From Acanthococcus lagerstroemiae (taxonomy: Eukaryota > Arthropoda > Insecta > Hemiptera > Eriococcidae), in assembly GCA_031841125.1 (NCBI GenBank), contig CM063107.1, positions 65,669,814 to 65,733,813 of the forward strand: a stretch of DNA of 64,000 nucleotides, in the 5' to 3' direction. Below, one piece after another: positions 34,884-47,150 of this stretch. Position 1 is the stretch's first letter; every line of letters begins with the position of its first letter. Made by a program: the position numbers and the translations under genes. Below the pieces are notes generated by a model. The model ran no database searches and was not told the DNA's origin. It saw only the letters and a program-made list of their open reading frames with translations.

Positions 34884-35770
34884 TATGACTGATGACAGCA
34901 AACGTTTGCGTGCAGTGCGCTTTTTTGATATGTTGAATTTATTGCTCAAAATGTCTTCAAAAACGTACCCAAATTGTACCAGTTAGCGGTGATGATATTT
35001 TGTATGAAGTAAGTAACATGATACATCATCAGCTTTGACACCCTTCGGGATGAAATATAATCAAACTTAGTTATGTACCAAAATGTACCTACCGATTCGG
35101 TTATAACATTCATTTTGTAGCTTTGGGTAACTTTAAAATCGTTTATCTGTTCACAGATTATTTGAAATTTCTGTTTTTGTTTTTCACAGGATGCCTCCAA
35201 CAGACAGAAGAAAAATTGGGAAGAGAAATTATAAAAGTTATTCCGGTGATTCGTTGGAAGAATCTGTAATCAGAATCGTTGAAGGACGTATTTGTCTGGT
35301 GAAAGCATCAAACAGTATAAAATTCCTCTAGGTACTTTGCACAGTAAAATTATGGGGAAACTCATAACCCCCCCCCCCTGTGGTACAAACCTAGTATTGA
35401 CGACGGATGAAGAAAAAACATGAATAGAACTGATCAGCATCTGTACCCATTGAGTGTTCGAATTGATTTATTTTTTTCTGTATTGTCTTTTTACTCATGA
35501 AAATATTTCATTTTTTGTGTTTCTGATCTTTTTTCAGGTACCTAATGTGATTTGAAAATAATGTTTCTCATGATAAATTGGACAGAAGATTGAAGAAAGA
35601 AGTTTTTTTGAATAAATTTTGATATTTTTACTGAGAGTGTTCCATTTTTTCATTTTTGAGCATATTATACCTTTTTCGGGTATATCTCTGGTGTTCTTGG
35701 ATGAGTACCTATGTCTGAAACTTGTTATTTTGTCTATTTTCCAACTGCACTTAAAAGAAATAGAAGAAAA
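34884..35770. other. Non-coding stretch
   Basis: No feature recognised. Confidence 0.4.
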
Positions 35771-36062
35771 AAAAAAGGAAAGTATCCGATTGCTGCCCAG
35801 AAGGACATTGTTACATGGATATGTTGTCCAGGCGACCGCGTTTTGTCACGCATACCCACATTTCAATGTCCTCTGTAGTCGTCCATTTTCGGCGTCATTC
35901 GGCATTCTCCGCGTTGGCATGTTAAAATCTCATGGACCAAATATTGGCATAAAGAGGAATGCGCAATTACATCATGCTAGTAACGTTTTCCTGCGGAACG
36001 TTTTCTGCGGAATAGGTATTTCTCTTTCGCGTGCCGAACCATTAGACATATCCATGTTAAGA
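35771..36062 (-). repeat. Repeat family C, copy 4
   Basis: Reverse-orientation copy: GGAAAGTATCCGATTGCTGC, GGACATTGTTACATGGATAT, GTCCAGGCGACCGCG, CATAAAGAGGAATGCGCAAT, CTGCGGAACGTTTTCTGCGG, ending AGACATATCCATGTTAAG. Family D follows within 50 bp. Confidence 0.75.
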
Positions 36063-36108
36063 AAGTGATGTTTCAAAGTTACCCCATACCATTTAACTTT
36101 GAATCTCT

Positions 36109-36212
36109 CCGGTCACTGATGCGATACTCGAAAGGGTAGTTTCCAGGACCGGGGTGCGGTGTCATAGGGGCCGCTTTGGCATGCGTGTATCGCCATACGT
36201 CCCACCACACCA
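36109..36212 (+). repeat. Repeat family D, copy 2
   Basis: CCGGTCACTGATGCGATACT, CGAAAGGGTAGTTTCCAG, TGCGGTGTCATAGGGGCC, TTTGGCATGCGTGTATCGCC, CATACGTCCCACCACACCAT. The best preserved of the three copies. The core ATACTCGAAAG is shared with the SINE at 950-1172, and a pol III B-box-like TTTCGAGTATC can be read on the other strand. It may be a SINE relative, but no A box is convincing. Confidence 0.6.
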
Positions 36213-38485
36213 TTTAACTTTGAAAACAACTTTATATAGCTGTAGCAATTTACTAAAAAAAATGTAGGCAAAACTTTTTTCACCCATCTTATACTATTTT
36301 CAAGCTGTATCCAGTGTTGCTAGCAGTTTTGTCCTAACTATCTCACCAGCACAACAATTCTTTAAAATATACCTAATACCTTTCAAAGTAACCCCATTTT
36401 ACAGTCCCACTTCTGGTACATATCTCCCCCTGAAAACATAATATGCAGTCCAGGGGCTGAGGGTTTTCTGAGGTAACTATACGGATTTTTCTCAACCATA
36501 TTCTACAAAACACTTTATGATATCCGTTTCATTCATTTCCATTTTCTCAACCTAATTTAGAACTGGACTCACGGCTACATGTACACTAACTTTTCTATAT
36601 TTCCATTTACAGATGTAGCTTCGAAAAATTGTACTCTTTTACAAAAAAATCCTTCACATCCAGTTTATAGATCAAAATTTATTACATGAAACGAATAATA
36701 TTTGAAAACGAAACACGTGCTGGTCGGATTTTTAATACCTTGTATAAACGGGTTGCAGAATAAATAGAGTCGATTCTATTCGAGGCGTTTGTACGGTATA
36801 TAAAATCCGCCAGCAGAGAAGGATAAATATTTATATACACGACTGGGCCATGCCACGGCGCGTATTGAAATCAAAACTGGGGGAAAATTAAACTTTAGCT
36901 GCACTTTCCGGCGAACAGTTTCGAAAATTCGCATTTACTATACGGCATTGGTAAATGGTTTCTGTGTTTCAGTTGATGTGGGCTTGATGTTGCCAATTTC
37001 CTGCGTTATAGCACTCGATTGATTTCACATCGAAAGAATGTTGCGGGTAGCAATTTCATTTTATAGCCCCCACTCCCGATAATAGGGTAGGGGTGCCCAA
37101 CTAACTGATTTTTGCTATTTTCGGGAACCGAGCTGCAAAAATATCGCCGGTTACGTAGTCGAGGAAATAATGTATAGTATCGGCGTTCATGTACGAAATT
37201 CTTCGCTAATTGGTTGGTAAACTAGCAGGGTTGTAATCAGGGGTTTGTAAATGAGGGCGTCGCCTTATGGAAACTCTGCTGGCCCTTTAGTTAAAAAAAT
37301 ATCCACTGTTACTGTTGGTATCTCCTCGCACCTTTCTATAAAATCTCGCCTTTTGTGGGAATGTGCCTTTCCCAGATGGGAGAAGACTGGCTATGGCACC
37401 GCAGACATAGAAAAGGTGTAAAACAGAAAACTTGCGGTCAGTTGGGATTCACAGACGAGTGGATATGTGTGACTTGTGAAGCCTGAACCAAGTCGGAAGC
37501 GGAGGCCATGAATCGAAGAACATTCAAAAAAGGGAACGAGCTCGATGGTATGGATGAGTTTCTCGGATTGATGTATTTTTGGAAGTCTTGACCCTTTGAA
37601 CGTTTCTTCATTGTGGCTCACATTTGGTGGGGACATTTCTAAGAGTCCAGGATAGATCGCCTCTGAAAATAGCCGAACATACATCATTGAGAAGAATGAG
37701 CTTCGAGACCGACCTCTAAGAAAGCGTGGGATACTTTGGCGAACAGTTCCTCAGTAACAACACCAAAAGCTTATGAGGCTTAGGGGTCTAGTTCCAAGCT
37801 GACGATGACAGTTTTGCACGGTGATCACTTCGATAAGTACTTGAATACGTTAATTATTACCTTCATGAATAGTTGTCTACTATTTCATGAATTATTTTGC
37901 CATCTACTCATCGGATTAACAGTTCAAAAGTTTGAATCCTATACCGACAGATATACTCCTTCTTTTGTTGGTCTTTCTCGGCGCTTCACAACTGCTCGTC
38001 CAGTGAGCGCATTTTTTCCTCCATAGGGGAAACCACTTTATTAGTAATACCAACACAAACAGATTTATGATACATTAATTTTTCTGGAGGACCGAAATTT
38101 GAATATGATTGTCTTATTAGATTAGCTGACTGCCAACAGTTCTGGGTGAACTGACGCTATCATGTTAGATGACCTTATTTCTGTGTCCTTGGCTAGTGAT
38201 TACAAGGCTGGTTACTGAGAAAAATCAGTCTCTGTAACTGGATACTAAAAATAAAGCCTTTCCTCTCCCTAGCCACCCAAAAAAGTTTCTGTCTGTCTAC
38301 CAACAAAAAGCACTCTGTGTAAATTATTTTGAATAGTCGAACAATTTTGGGCTTCTCTCAGTTCTTACCCGCTTGTTAGTTTTAGTTTCTTTTTTTTTAT
38401 CTCATATATTGTGCTGTTTCACACTTTTGGACTGCTGTTCTTAGACAACTTATATTACAAGTATTAATTTCTAGAATGTTAGTTT
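36213..38485. other. Non-coding stretch, no recognised gene
   Basis: 2.3 kb without recognised repeats or domains. The minus frame at 37391-37687 (98 codons) has no known motif and no convincing splice neighbours. Confidence 0.4.
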
Positions 38486-41175
38486 TTACTCCTTGTTTGT
38501 TTGGGGTGTTCATTATGGATTTGGTTTTCCGTCAGTTTTGCATTGTCAGCCGGGTTTTTGATAGTTCGCCAGTTTTAGGTTTTCCGCCACTTTTAGGCTG
38601 TGTGACATTCTTGGGCAGCCAATCAGTTTTAGGCAATTTGTCAGTTTGTGGATTTTCATCAGGTTTTGGCTGCTTACAATTAGTGACTTGATTAGTTTAT
38701 AACCAATTCTGCATGTCCGTCATTCTTAAAGTTCAGGAATTTTGGGCCGTTTGCCACTTTTGACCTCTTGTCGGTTCAAGGTCCTTTATCAGTTTTTAGC
38801 TGCTCTCAATTTTGAATAATTTATGTCATTCTTTAGGATGTTTGTCCATTTTGGGTCATATGATAGTTTGTACTGCTTGTTGATTTTTGGCAGTTCTTGG
38901 TTTTGACTTTGTTATTTCTGAGGTGTTTGCCGATTTTGATCTATTCATCAATTCTAAAGGCTAATTGTGAATTTTAGCTAGTTTATCAATTTTTGGAGGT
39001 GTCAATTTTTATTTATTTTACTTATTTTTTATTTTGGACCATTTGTCAGTTTTGGGCTCTCCGTCAGATATCTAAGACTTCTGTTATTCTTGAATCATTT
39101 GTCAGAATTGGGCTCTCTCCATCAGATCTAAAATTTCTGTCTCGGACTATTTGTCAGTATGAGCAATTCATCAGTTTTTAACTGTTATTTATTTAAGGAC
39201 TGTTAATAAGTTTTTGAATTTTCATCAGTTATAGGATTTCTATCAGTTTTGGGGTGTTAATTATTCTTGGGCTATATCAATTATTGACTGTGTTTAGTAT
39301 TCATAAATTTTGGGCCGTACGTCAGTGTTGGACTGCTGTTGATCAGTTTGATTTATTTATCACTTACCCTTCACTATTTAATTAAATCAGGTTTGGAATT
39401 TTCATCAGTTTAGAATTGTTGATTAGTTTTGTGTCTTTTTATCGAATTTGTGCTGATCAGCAATTTTGGACTGTTCGTCAGTTTGGGATTTTGGCCAGCA
39501 TTGGGATTTTTGCTTGTATCGGACTGTTGATTGGTTTTAAACAATCTGTTAGTTTTGGGTTTTTCACTTGGTCTGGGCATTCTGCCATTTGTAGTGTGTG
39601 TATCAATTTCGGACCATATGCCAGTTCTGGGTTGTTTGTAAGTTTTAGGGTTTTATAAATTTCATGTGGGCCCTTTGTCAGTGGTGAACGATTAATTAGT
39701 TCTAGATCCTCTGTCAGTTTTCAGTTGTTTATAGATTCTGGGCCGTTTGTTGGACTCTTTGCCAGTTCTGAGCTTTCTGTTATATTCAGATTTATCGATC
39801 AGCTTTGGTATTTCGCCCATCTTGAGCTGTGGGCAGGGACGTACCGAAGAGTTTTTCCAGTGGGGGGTAAAAATTGTGAAAGTCCCAACTGACTGAACTC
39901 AGAATTCCCAAGTATTAAAGCAGAAAAAAAAACCGTTGTTTGATCTGTCGGATTTTTCCAACTGACTCAACTCCAATTTCCCAAATATCAATGCAAAAGA
40001 AGAAAAAAACCTTTTGACTTTGTTTGGTTTTCCTAACTTCTCAACTCAATTCCCAAGTATCAAAGCAAAAACAAAAAAAACAAAAAAAAACTTTTAACTT
40101 GGATTTTTTCAACACTCGCCTGACTGAAAAGGTAAATTTTCCCAACTGCTGAGTGAAAAATTCCTACGGGTGGGGGGGGGGGCTATCGGTACGTCCCTGG
40201 CTGTTGGTAAGTTTTAGGCTCTTTATAATTCAGATATATTAACCATATTCGGACCCGTTATCAAGTTTGTGCGTTCTATCGGGTTTTTGCTGTTTAATAA
40301 TCTCTGGTCAGTTTTTATTTTTCGGCCAGTTGTCAGATCTAGCTTTTCTGTTAATTTTTGACCGTTGGGCAGTTTTGGATTGTTGGTCAGTTGTGAGCTA
40401 TTTATCAGTTTCGTGCCTCTTATCAGTCTGAGACTTCTCACCAGTTTGGGGCTATTCGTCAGTTTTGGACTGCTGATTAGTTTGTGTTTACTATACACCA
40501 GATTTGAGCTGTTTGTTGGATTTTAGGCTGTTAATTAGTTTGTGCTTTTCAGTAGTTCTAGACTTTTTGTCATTTTCAAACTACTGGTCGAATTCAGGCC
40601 GGTTGCCAGTTTTTGATTTTTAATTAGTTTTTGGGTTGTTTGTCATTTTTAGGCCATTCATCAGTTTTGAACTTCCTGCCAGTTTTGGTTTGCTTATCAA
40701 TTTGAGACTGTTTATTGGTATTGAGACTTCTGTCACGTGCGGGCATTCTATCATTTGTAGTGTTAATCAATTTTGAGCGTTTTCAGTTTGTACAACTGGA
40801 ACTGTGTAGGTATAGGTTTTGCGCTTTTCACCGATTTGGTGTCATTTGTCAGGTGTAAGCGTTAAATCAGTTTTGAGGCTCTTTTGTCAATTTTGTGCTG
40901 GTTGTCAATTTAGAATCGTTTGTCAGTGTTGGGCTGTTGCCAGTTTGGGCCATTGGCAGGTTTTGAACGGTCAATCAGTTTTGGACTGTTCATTAATTTG
41001 TACCACTTATCAGTTTTGATTATCTCCTTCCGTTTCTGGCCGTATGTTAGGTATTAGTTTCAGACTGTTGATTGATTTTGGACTGTACGTTAGATTTAGG
41101 CTGATCATTGATTTTTGATTGTTCACCAGTTTTTGGATTTTCCCCCTTCGTTTCTTTTGGCATGCATGTCAGTTT
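38486..41175. repeat. Degenerate ~30-bp minisatellite (2.3 kb plus insert)
   Basis: Long array of strongly diverged units like TTTGGGCTGTTCGTCAGTTT and TTTTGGACTGTTGATTAGTT, spaced about 28-36 bp. It runs from 38486 to 39833 and again 40200 to about 41175, with a family B element in between. All frames across it (for example 38476-38691, 40223-40498) are repeat artefacts. I see no array protein domain. Confidence 0.85.
39834..40199. mobile_element. Family B hAT-like MITE (366 bp, 8-bp TSD)
   Basis: Ends CAGGGACGTACCGA and TCGGTACGTCCCTG are perfect 14-bp TIRs. The flanks GCTGTGGG (39826-39833) and GCTGTTGG (40200-40207) match at 7 of 8 positions. The inside has AAGTATCAAAGCA- and CCCAACTG-type blocks repeated three times and G-runs near the ends. 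It landed inside a minisatellite unit. Confidence 0.85.
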
Positions 41176-41623
41176 TAAATTTTGTAGCAAGTTGGGCTGT
41201 TCTCCGGGTGTAAGCGTTAGAAGAGCTTGAAAGATTTTGGTTGTCAGATCCTGGCTTTCAGATTCCGCACCTATGGCTTAATGGAAGTTTTTGTTCTGAA
41301 CCTATGGTTTTGGAAATAAGAAGTGGCAGATAGGTTAATGGACAGACAGACAGCCAGTGAGATAGGCCGGCATACAGGTTGACAGAAAGACAGGAAAAGG
41401 CATTTTTGTAGATTGATAGTGCTAGCTAACTACAGTAGCGCTTGAGGTAGTGGTAATGGGGGAAAGTTCTAAAACTCGAAAGATTTATTTAATCATTCCT
41501 TGTTATTAGATTCAAAAGAAAAACGATTTTTCAAAATGTACTAATAAGAGTAAAATTTAGCTTTTGAGTGAAAGGAGATGAAGATGACGCCATGTTAACT
41601 GAAATTCTACTGATAATTTCGAT

Positions 41624-41860
41624 TTAAATATTTTCTTCAAACTCCATATCCGATTTTGGCAGTCGCGGTTTCGGATGCGCTACTCTTCTGGGCAGGTTAA
41701 TCGGGATAGTTTGCCATTGCTTTCTCGATCGTTTTGTTGCGTTAGAGTGTTTCCTTCTCAGTGCTGGAGAGTGTGCAGCCGCAGTTCGCTTAGGACATTG
41801 AGTAAGCTGTCCACAACGTGCACATGCACAGTACCAATCTTTCCGATCTGGTGGTAACAC
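41624..41860 (-). pseudogene. Coding repeat, copy 2 (LLPPD..DWYCACA protein)
   Basis: A 78-codon open stretch on the minus strand reads LPPDRKDWYCACARCGQ, LTQCPKRTAAAHSPALRRK, SNATKRSRKQWQTIPINLP and RVAHPKPRLPKS. It aligns with the broken frame at 16055-16450. CxC..C spacing (YCACARCG) hints at a metal-binding fragment, followed by a basic segment. Family unknown; probably derived from a transposon protein because it recurs. Confidence 0.5.
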
Positions 41861-42807
41861 CCATGTGATATAAGAATTTCAAATTCACAAGGCCAGGAAA
41901 TGCGGTTTCACGATTCGTTTTAACTTTCACAAAAAAAAAATATTAATTTATAACAAATATTAGCAATAAGATTCCCGCAAATATAAAAAATCAAATCAAC
42001 TGCCTGCCAACGTATCAGATGCAATCTCAAATTTCTTAGAAATTTTTCGCAATTCCGCGGTACTTGCTTCGCAGTATGGAATTTCCACTCATTGGTTGGA
42101 ATGTAAGAACGAGAGCTGGTGCTGCAAAATCAAACGTTAAAGAAAAACTGCATGAGAACCACTAGCTATCTGCGCAGATTCGAGTAGTCATTACCTTTAT
42201 ACAGACTTTATTGGCTGGAACCTTATTCTTCTTTTCTTTTTTTTTTTCACTTTGTCGAGCATTTTCCCCGAGCTACTTTCTCGATAGGTTTTTTAAATTT
42301 AATCGAAAATACATCAGAAACTTCTGGATTACCGCAAATTTCTTTTATATCTGAAAAAAGAAGCATAGAAAAAATAAAATGAAAAGTGAGTCGCGGGTCG
42401 CACGACGGCGTTCGTATTACACTCTCCGGTGCCGAGTTTGATGCACGGCAGTTCCCATCGGAAATGATTTTGAACGTTTTGAAATTTTTTAGGGTCGCGA
42501 ATGAAAAGAAAACGCAGAGAAAGTTGACTTTCACTCGCCCCAGTTCAACGCGCACTAGACCGTAGACGTGCGGACGATCCGGGGGTTCCGATCATTGTTC
42601 GAGAATAAAAAATTGCCTGATTTTACGAGGCTCGATTCCGTTATTTGTTACAGACTTGTTGTGCTCGGTTCTATCTCCTATAATTTATGTTCTACGTGAT
42701 TGGGTTGGCTATTTTCATTAAATACGTTTTGTCTAGCAGAATTCTGCGCTGTATTCCCTGGCCAAGCTGCCCATGAACTGTTCAGTTCTTTGAGCGCAAG
42801 CGGGACA
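41861..42807. other. Non-coding stretch
   Basis: No firm feature. 42370-42600 is more GC-rich and has a minus-strand open frame (42247-42555) without recognised motif. Confidence 0.4.
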
Positions 42808-42859
42808 CAGGGGCGGAAATAGAGCAAAAACTTTGGGGGGGGGGGGCTGAAGCCCCAGC

Positions 42860-43780
42860 ACCTAAAATCTTTTATATATATAAATGAATGTATGTCTGTG
42901 TGTGTGTGTGTGTGTGCTTCATATTTCCATGGAATTTTCTATTAACAACACGATTGCAGACTTTACTACACTGTTCATTCGATCACAGTGAAACTTTGGG
43001 AAGTTGTTCAATACACTCCCGCGAAGGTTTCTGGGGGGGGCAGTAGTGGGGGTGGGAGTATGCTCCCCCAACACGCTCCTGTCACTATGACGTTATACTA
43101 GAGCGAAAACCGTGCCTCAGTGGTTGACATTTTCATGGAAATTTCTATGAATAACACGGCTGCAAACTGCATGTGTCTCCTGCAGGGACACATATTGTAA
43201 CACTTTATATGTATTATGCTTTCGTACCCTCTTGAAAATAATTTTCATGGAAATTTCTATCAACAACACGGCTGCAGACTGTAGTCGCGTAGGACGCCGC
43301 AGAGATCAAGATCAATGAGCACCTGGTTGGAGTTACGGTTTTCGTTCAAGTATACCCATGACTGGGAGGAAAAATAATTTTCCATGGAAATGTCAACCAC
43401 TGAATTCGTGTCGGGGAGCGTGTCAGAGGGGCTTCATGACTGTCGTTGTTGTGCTTACTTTCGCCTATCCATGGAAGTGGAGAGAGAGTACACCTCGTCA
43501 CGACTGTTGCTGTTGTGAAGGCTCATAACATATGTACGTAGGTGTATGGAATGTTTTTTTTTTTAGTTTTTCAGTTTTCAACTGTTATTGCCTTTCAACC
43601 TTACAAAGTGGACAGTGAGTTATTTAAAATGCCACGAGCCATGAGATACATTCTCTAACAAAGAAGCCGTAATGCGATGAGACTTCGCAATATTGCGAAT
43701 CAATCCAAGCCATTTTCAAAATTTTGGGACTCAAGTTGTGTCTGAACCATAATGATCAATTGTAGATGTCAGACCTAAAA
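42860..43780. repeat. Microsatellite and repeated CATGGAAATTTCTAT blocks
   Basis: A TATATATAAATGAATGTATG segment and a (GT)n tract (42897-42917) are followed by about four dispersed blocks containing CCATGGAA.TTTCTAT and AACAACACGGCTGCAGACTG (near 42930, 43130, 43240, 43380). The block order suggests a diverged local duplication. No coding function recognised. Confidence 0.6.
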
Positions 43781-43787
43781 TGGGGTT

Positions 43788-44285
43788 GGATACATGTATG
43801 GCATTCGTTGATACTGAAAAAGCTTTTGACAATGATAATTGGGATAAAATGTTTGATATTCTAAAAAGGATAGGAATAAAGAAGAAAGTCAAGTTATTTT
43901 AAATTTATATAATAGACAGAAAACTATATTAAGAATAGAAGTAGAGAAAGGGGAGGAAAGGGAGGCAAATATGAAAAAATGTGTAAGGCAGGGGTGCTCG
44001 TTGTAGCCAGTATTATTTAATTTGTTCATAGAGTGGTATATAAAAGAAATAGAAGAAAAATTTGAAGCAGCTGTAACCATATATGGAGAGCGAGTAAAGA
44101 GGTAATGAGGCCCATGCAGATGATATTATCTTATTAACTGAAGGAAGTACTGATTTTAAAAATATTTTGAATAGAATGGAGGAGATTTTGAGTTGGAATA
44201 TTGTATGAAAGTATTTGAAAAAAAAAAACACAAACCTCAAGTGATGGTATATGTAATCGATGTGAACATGACAGCTTAGAATAAC
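43788..44285 (+). pseudogene. LINE reverse transcriptase, part 1
   Basis: The plus strand reads FVDTEKAFDNDNWDKMFDIL (catalytic block A), NLYNRQKTILRIEVEKGE, CVRQGCSL then PVLFNLFIEW, and HADDIILLTEG (HADD at the active site instead of FADD/YADD). Stops replace two codons. The frame breaks at about 44285, where another element is inserted, and continues at 45579. Confidence 0.8.
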
Positions 44286-45578
44286 AAGCGACCTCGCGGA
44301 TCGCGAGGTAGTAACAGGGTGTTTGCCATTGGGACTGCGCAAATTGTAGAAGCGCTAGTGTAGAATAGGTATTTTTTGATAAGCGAATGATGCTCTAAGA
44401 ATCTGAAGTGTTCTTTTCGCCCCCCCCCCCGGATACGGGAACATAAAAGCTCAGGACGCTACACGCACATCATGGAAGTTCAAGGCTTCGAACTGTGAAG
44501 CTGCAAACTGCAATCACCCGGCAGACTTTGATCAACACAGAACATACTAGAAAACTAGAACACATTTCCATTTTCCGTTTAATTCATTCCAAGTGGCAAG
44601 CAGAAATCAAACACTCTACCTTTACAAGACAAAAAATAAATTCAAAGGACATAAATCCAAGGAATTTAAAAAGTCAGGAGTTTCAACGAATATGAACTGT
44701 CAACTGCTGATAACAATTCAGAGGGACAGGAATTTTGTTTCGATTCAAAAAAACGAGGAATTTTACTTCCATTCAAATAAAGTTGTGTTCTCACTTCAGA
44801 AAACGCACATTACTGTGTTCTCACTCCTCATTACAATGTTTATAAGAGGAAAAGACCTTAGCTCTATGCTCCACTCCTGTGAATTCGTGAACTGTTAATG
44901 CGAGAAAAATAATCTGTCATTTCAAAAACAGAACATGATTTGCCAATTATTTATTCACGTTTTTCATCAATTCCGCTACACGATTATAATAGAAGTTCAA
45001 ATTCGTGGTTGAAGGCATGTTGATGGTTTTGGATGATTCCTCGATCCTGACTGATAATGAAAGAGGAAAGTAAATAGTTAAACGAGAAACGAAATATTCG
45101 TGAAAGACCTCTGAAACAGAATACCAAAATTACCAATTACTTAATACTGCTAACATATTTATGAGACATAACTCACATTGCATTATTCCTCGGAAAATTT
45201 CCAGATAAGAGTACCACAGAATGTTGCTTGTACTTGGTTCGATTCAAATACATTATACACGCTAATTCAACTGAGAACCCATTTCATACAAACAAACAAT
45301 ACACTTACCTCTTCTAAATCCAGTTAATGTCTTCACTTTCTTTGAGGAAATAATTCCTTTTGTAGAACAGAGTCGCACAATTATACTGTTATGAGTAAAA
45401 TACGAATCGAACCACACGCCTCCGCCTTAAGACCGATCTAACGATCTAAACGCAACTGAGCTAAAACTGAACTATGAGCTGTAAACAATTCAATCGTATT
45501 TAAAGAGAAAAAAAATGAAAAAGCAATTGCAATAGGGTGTTTGCTTGCAGCGCTCCGCACGGCAAACACCCTAAAAAT
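44286..45578 (-). mobile_element. Repeat family E, copy 1 (end hairpin, 1.29 kb)
   Basis: Minus orientation relative to copy 2. One end carries AGGGTGTTTGCC followed by CGGAGCGCTGCAAGC (45540-45575). The other carries GGCAAACACCCT just before a hairpin with stem CTACCTCGC/GCGAGGTCG (44290-44312). It splits the LINE between its HADD block and IVQGKIEKVSEFCY block, so its borders are confirmed by the host reading frame. Open stretches inside have no known motif. An end hairpin recalls Helitrons, but no TC/CTRR ends are seen. Confidence 0.7.
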
Positions 45579-45940
45579 TGTTCAGGGAAAAATTGAAAAA
45601 GTAAGCGAATTTTGCTATATCAAGAGTAAAAGAACAAACGGTGGCAGGTGTAAAAGAAATATTAGTATGTAGTATAATAGCCCAAGCTACATTAGAATTT
45701 TATGGAAAAATTAATTTATTCAAATCAAAAAAAAAATCTAGAAATTAAAAATTATTTTTGGAAACTTATGTTTGGGGTGTAGCATTGTATGGATTAGAAA
45801 ATTGGACCATAGGCAAAACCAGAGAAGAAAAGGATCGAAGCTTTTGAAATGTGATGCTATAGGCGGATACTTAATATCAAATGAACAGATAAGGTAAGAA
45901 ATGAGGAAATACTTCTATCAGGTAAAATAGATATTTAGAA
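45579..45940 (+). pseudogene. LINE reverse transcriptase, part 2
   Basis: Continues part 1: IVQGKIEKVSEFCYIKS, then ETYVWGVALYGLENWTIGK (thumb region typical of LINE proteins). It is interrupted at 45940 by a hAT-like MITE. Several stops and shifts. Confidence 0.75.
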
Positions 45941-46348
45941 CAGTCCCATAGCCATGGGGGGAGGGCAAGCTGTTGCTGAGCACCCTCTAAAGGTATCTTG
46001 AGCCCCCTAGGCAAAGGTGCCACCATTTTAAAAAATCGTCATTACGCTGAACGAGAAAGAAAGAAGGGATAAAGAGAATTAATATCGCAGAAACATTTTA
46101 AAATTTAGAACAAAAACTTGGTCAGCTAATTTGGGACTCTTGGATTGGGAATGGGATTTGTATGTAATAGCCCCAGTACACTCTCGCTAAATTACCCGAG
46201 CCTGTTTAGACAACGAGGCGAGACACCCATTGAAATAAAACATAAAACCCATGTACACTTTTCTCTTGGCTTGTAAAAAAATGTCGGTCTCGGCCCCCCA
46301 AAAGGTTCATAGAGCCTCACCCACATATAAACTCTGGCTACGGGGCTG
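45941..46348. mobile_element. hAT-like MITE inside the LINE (408 bp)
   Basis: Ends CAGTCCCATAGCCA and TGGCTACGGGGCTG are inverse copies at 12 of 14 positions. Flanks ATTTAGAA (45933-45940) and ATTTGGAA (46349-46356) match at 7 of 8. The interior holds short-inverted G/C-rich ends and no gene. Confidence 0.8.
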
Positions 46349-46625
46349 ATTTGGAATTGTTTGAAGATAAGAAATCATGATAAACCAATAGGGCATAACT
46401 TGAGGTACCCAGGAATAATATCACTCCTGCTAGAAGGAAGGATGGAAGGAAAGAATTGAGTAGGTCGGCAAAGATTCCAGTATGTTCAACAGATAATCGA
46501 GAATACTAAAAAATGTAAGAGTTATTTGGAAATGAAAGAACTTGCACAAGATAGGGAGAAATGGGGAGCTGCATCAAACTGGTCTGAAGACTGATCACCT
46601 TCTTATGATCATCATTACATCATAC
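46349..46625 (+). pseudogene. LINE C-terminus, part 3
   Basis: After the MITE the frame gives RQRFQYVQQIIENTKKCKSY, LEMKELAQDREKWGAASN and a stop. This is the usual end of such LINE proteins (SY.EMK.LA.DR..W). The element tail is ATGATCATCATTACATCAT near 46605, a short simple repeat as in many LINE 3' ends. Confidence 0.75.
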
Positions 46626-46888
46626 TAAACCTGTCCTGGTTTTCTTTTGAATTTGTAGGAAGATCTGTAGTCATTATTATACGTACAATGTAAGGAGCAA
46701 AATGTGGATTTTCGTATGTAGGTGTTTTCTTTTGACTAATGCTTTAGAAAAAGTGTTATCAAATCGCTTTGAACTTTGTACTTTCTTTACTTTGGGCACT
46801 CACACATACCTACTTTGGTCTTTTTCGTTATCAGTGGGATCGCAATTAGGCTCCTCTCTACTCTATATCCCTCGAAATTGGAGGGCGA

Positions 46889-46950
46889 TAGTATTGAACT
46901 CACTTGAACCAACTCACTTTAGTCAACTCACTTAAGCCCACGGTCTAGGG
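46889..46950 (-). repeat. Repeat family F, partial copy
   Basis: AACTCACTT..ACCAACTCACT and TTAGTCAACTCACTT, then CACGGTCTAG: the 17-bp doubled unit and border of the family seen at 18906 and 53885. Confidence 0.6.
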
Positions 46951-47150
46951 TAACTTTATAAAAATCCAAAAATCATAGCGCCCCCGCCCAAAAAAATGGA
47001 TTTTCTTCTGTTAAAAAAAAAAAGAGAGAGAAAAAAAGCACATCACAAACAATAATAGCAGTACTCGTATAGTTTTACATTTTTCATTTAGGGGGGCTAA
47101 TTTTGAAACCGGGGAGGCTTGCCCCCTAGCCCCCTCTATTTCCGCCCCTG

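Larger units (their letters stand above)
42808..47150. mobile_element. 4.3-kb TIR-bounded nest
   Basis: The left end CAGGGGCGGAAATAGAG and right end CTCTATTTCCGCCCCTG are perfect 17-bp inverse copies, each with G- or C-runs just inside. The outside bases CGGGACAC (42801-42808) and CGAGACAC (47151-47158) agree at 7 of 8, with one base shared with the left end. This is consistent with a hAT-like element. Most of the inside consists of later insertions (the LINE, which itself holds two elements), so the original element was probably short. Confidence 0.65.

Noticed and set aside
38476..41019. Several membrane-like ORFs in the minisatellite
   Set aside because: Their F/C/L-rich peptides derive from the TTTTGGGCTGTT-type unit in different frames.
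44286..45578. Helitron
   Set aside because: There is an end hairpin, but no 5' TC / 3' CTRR ends and no A|T target in either copy. Left unclassified.
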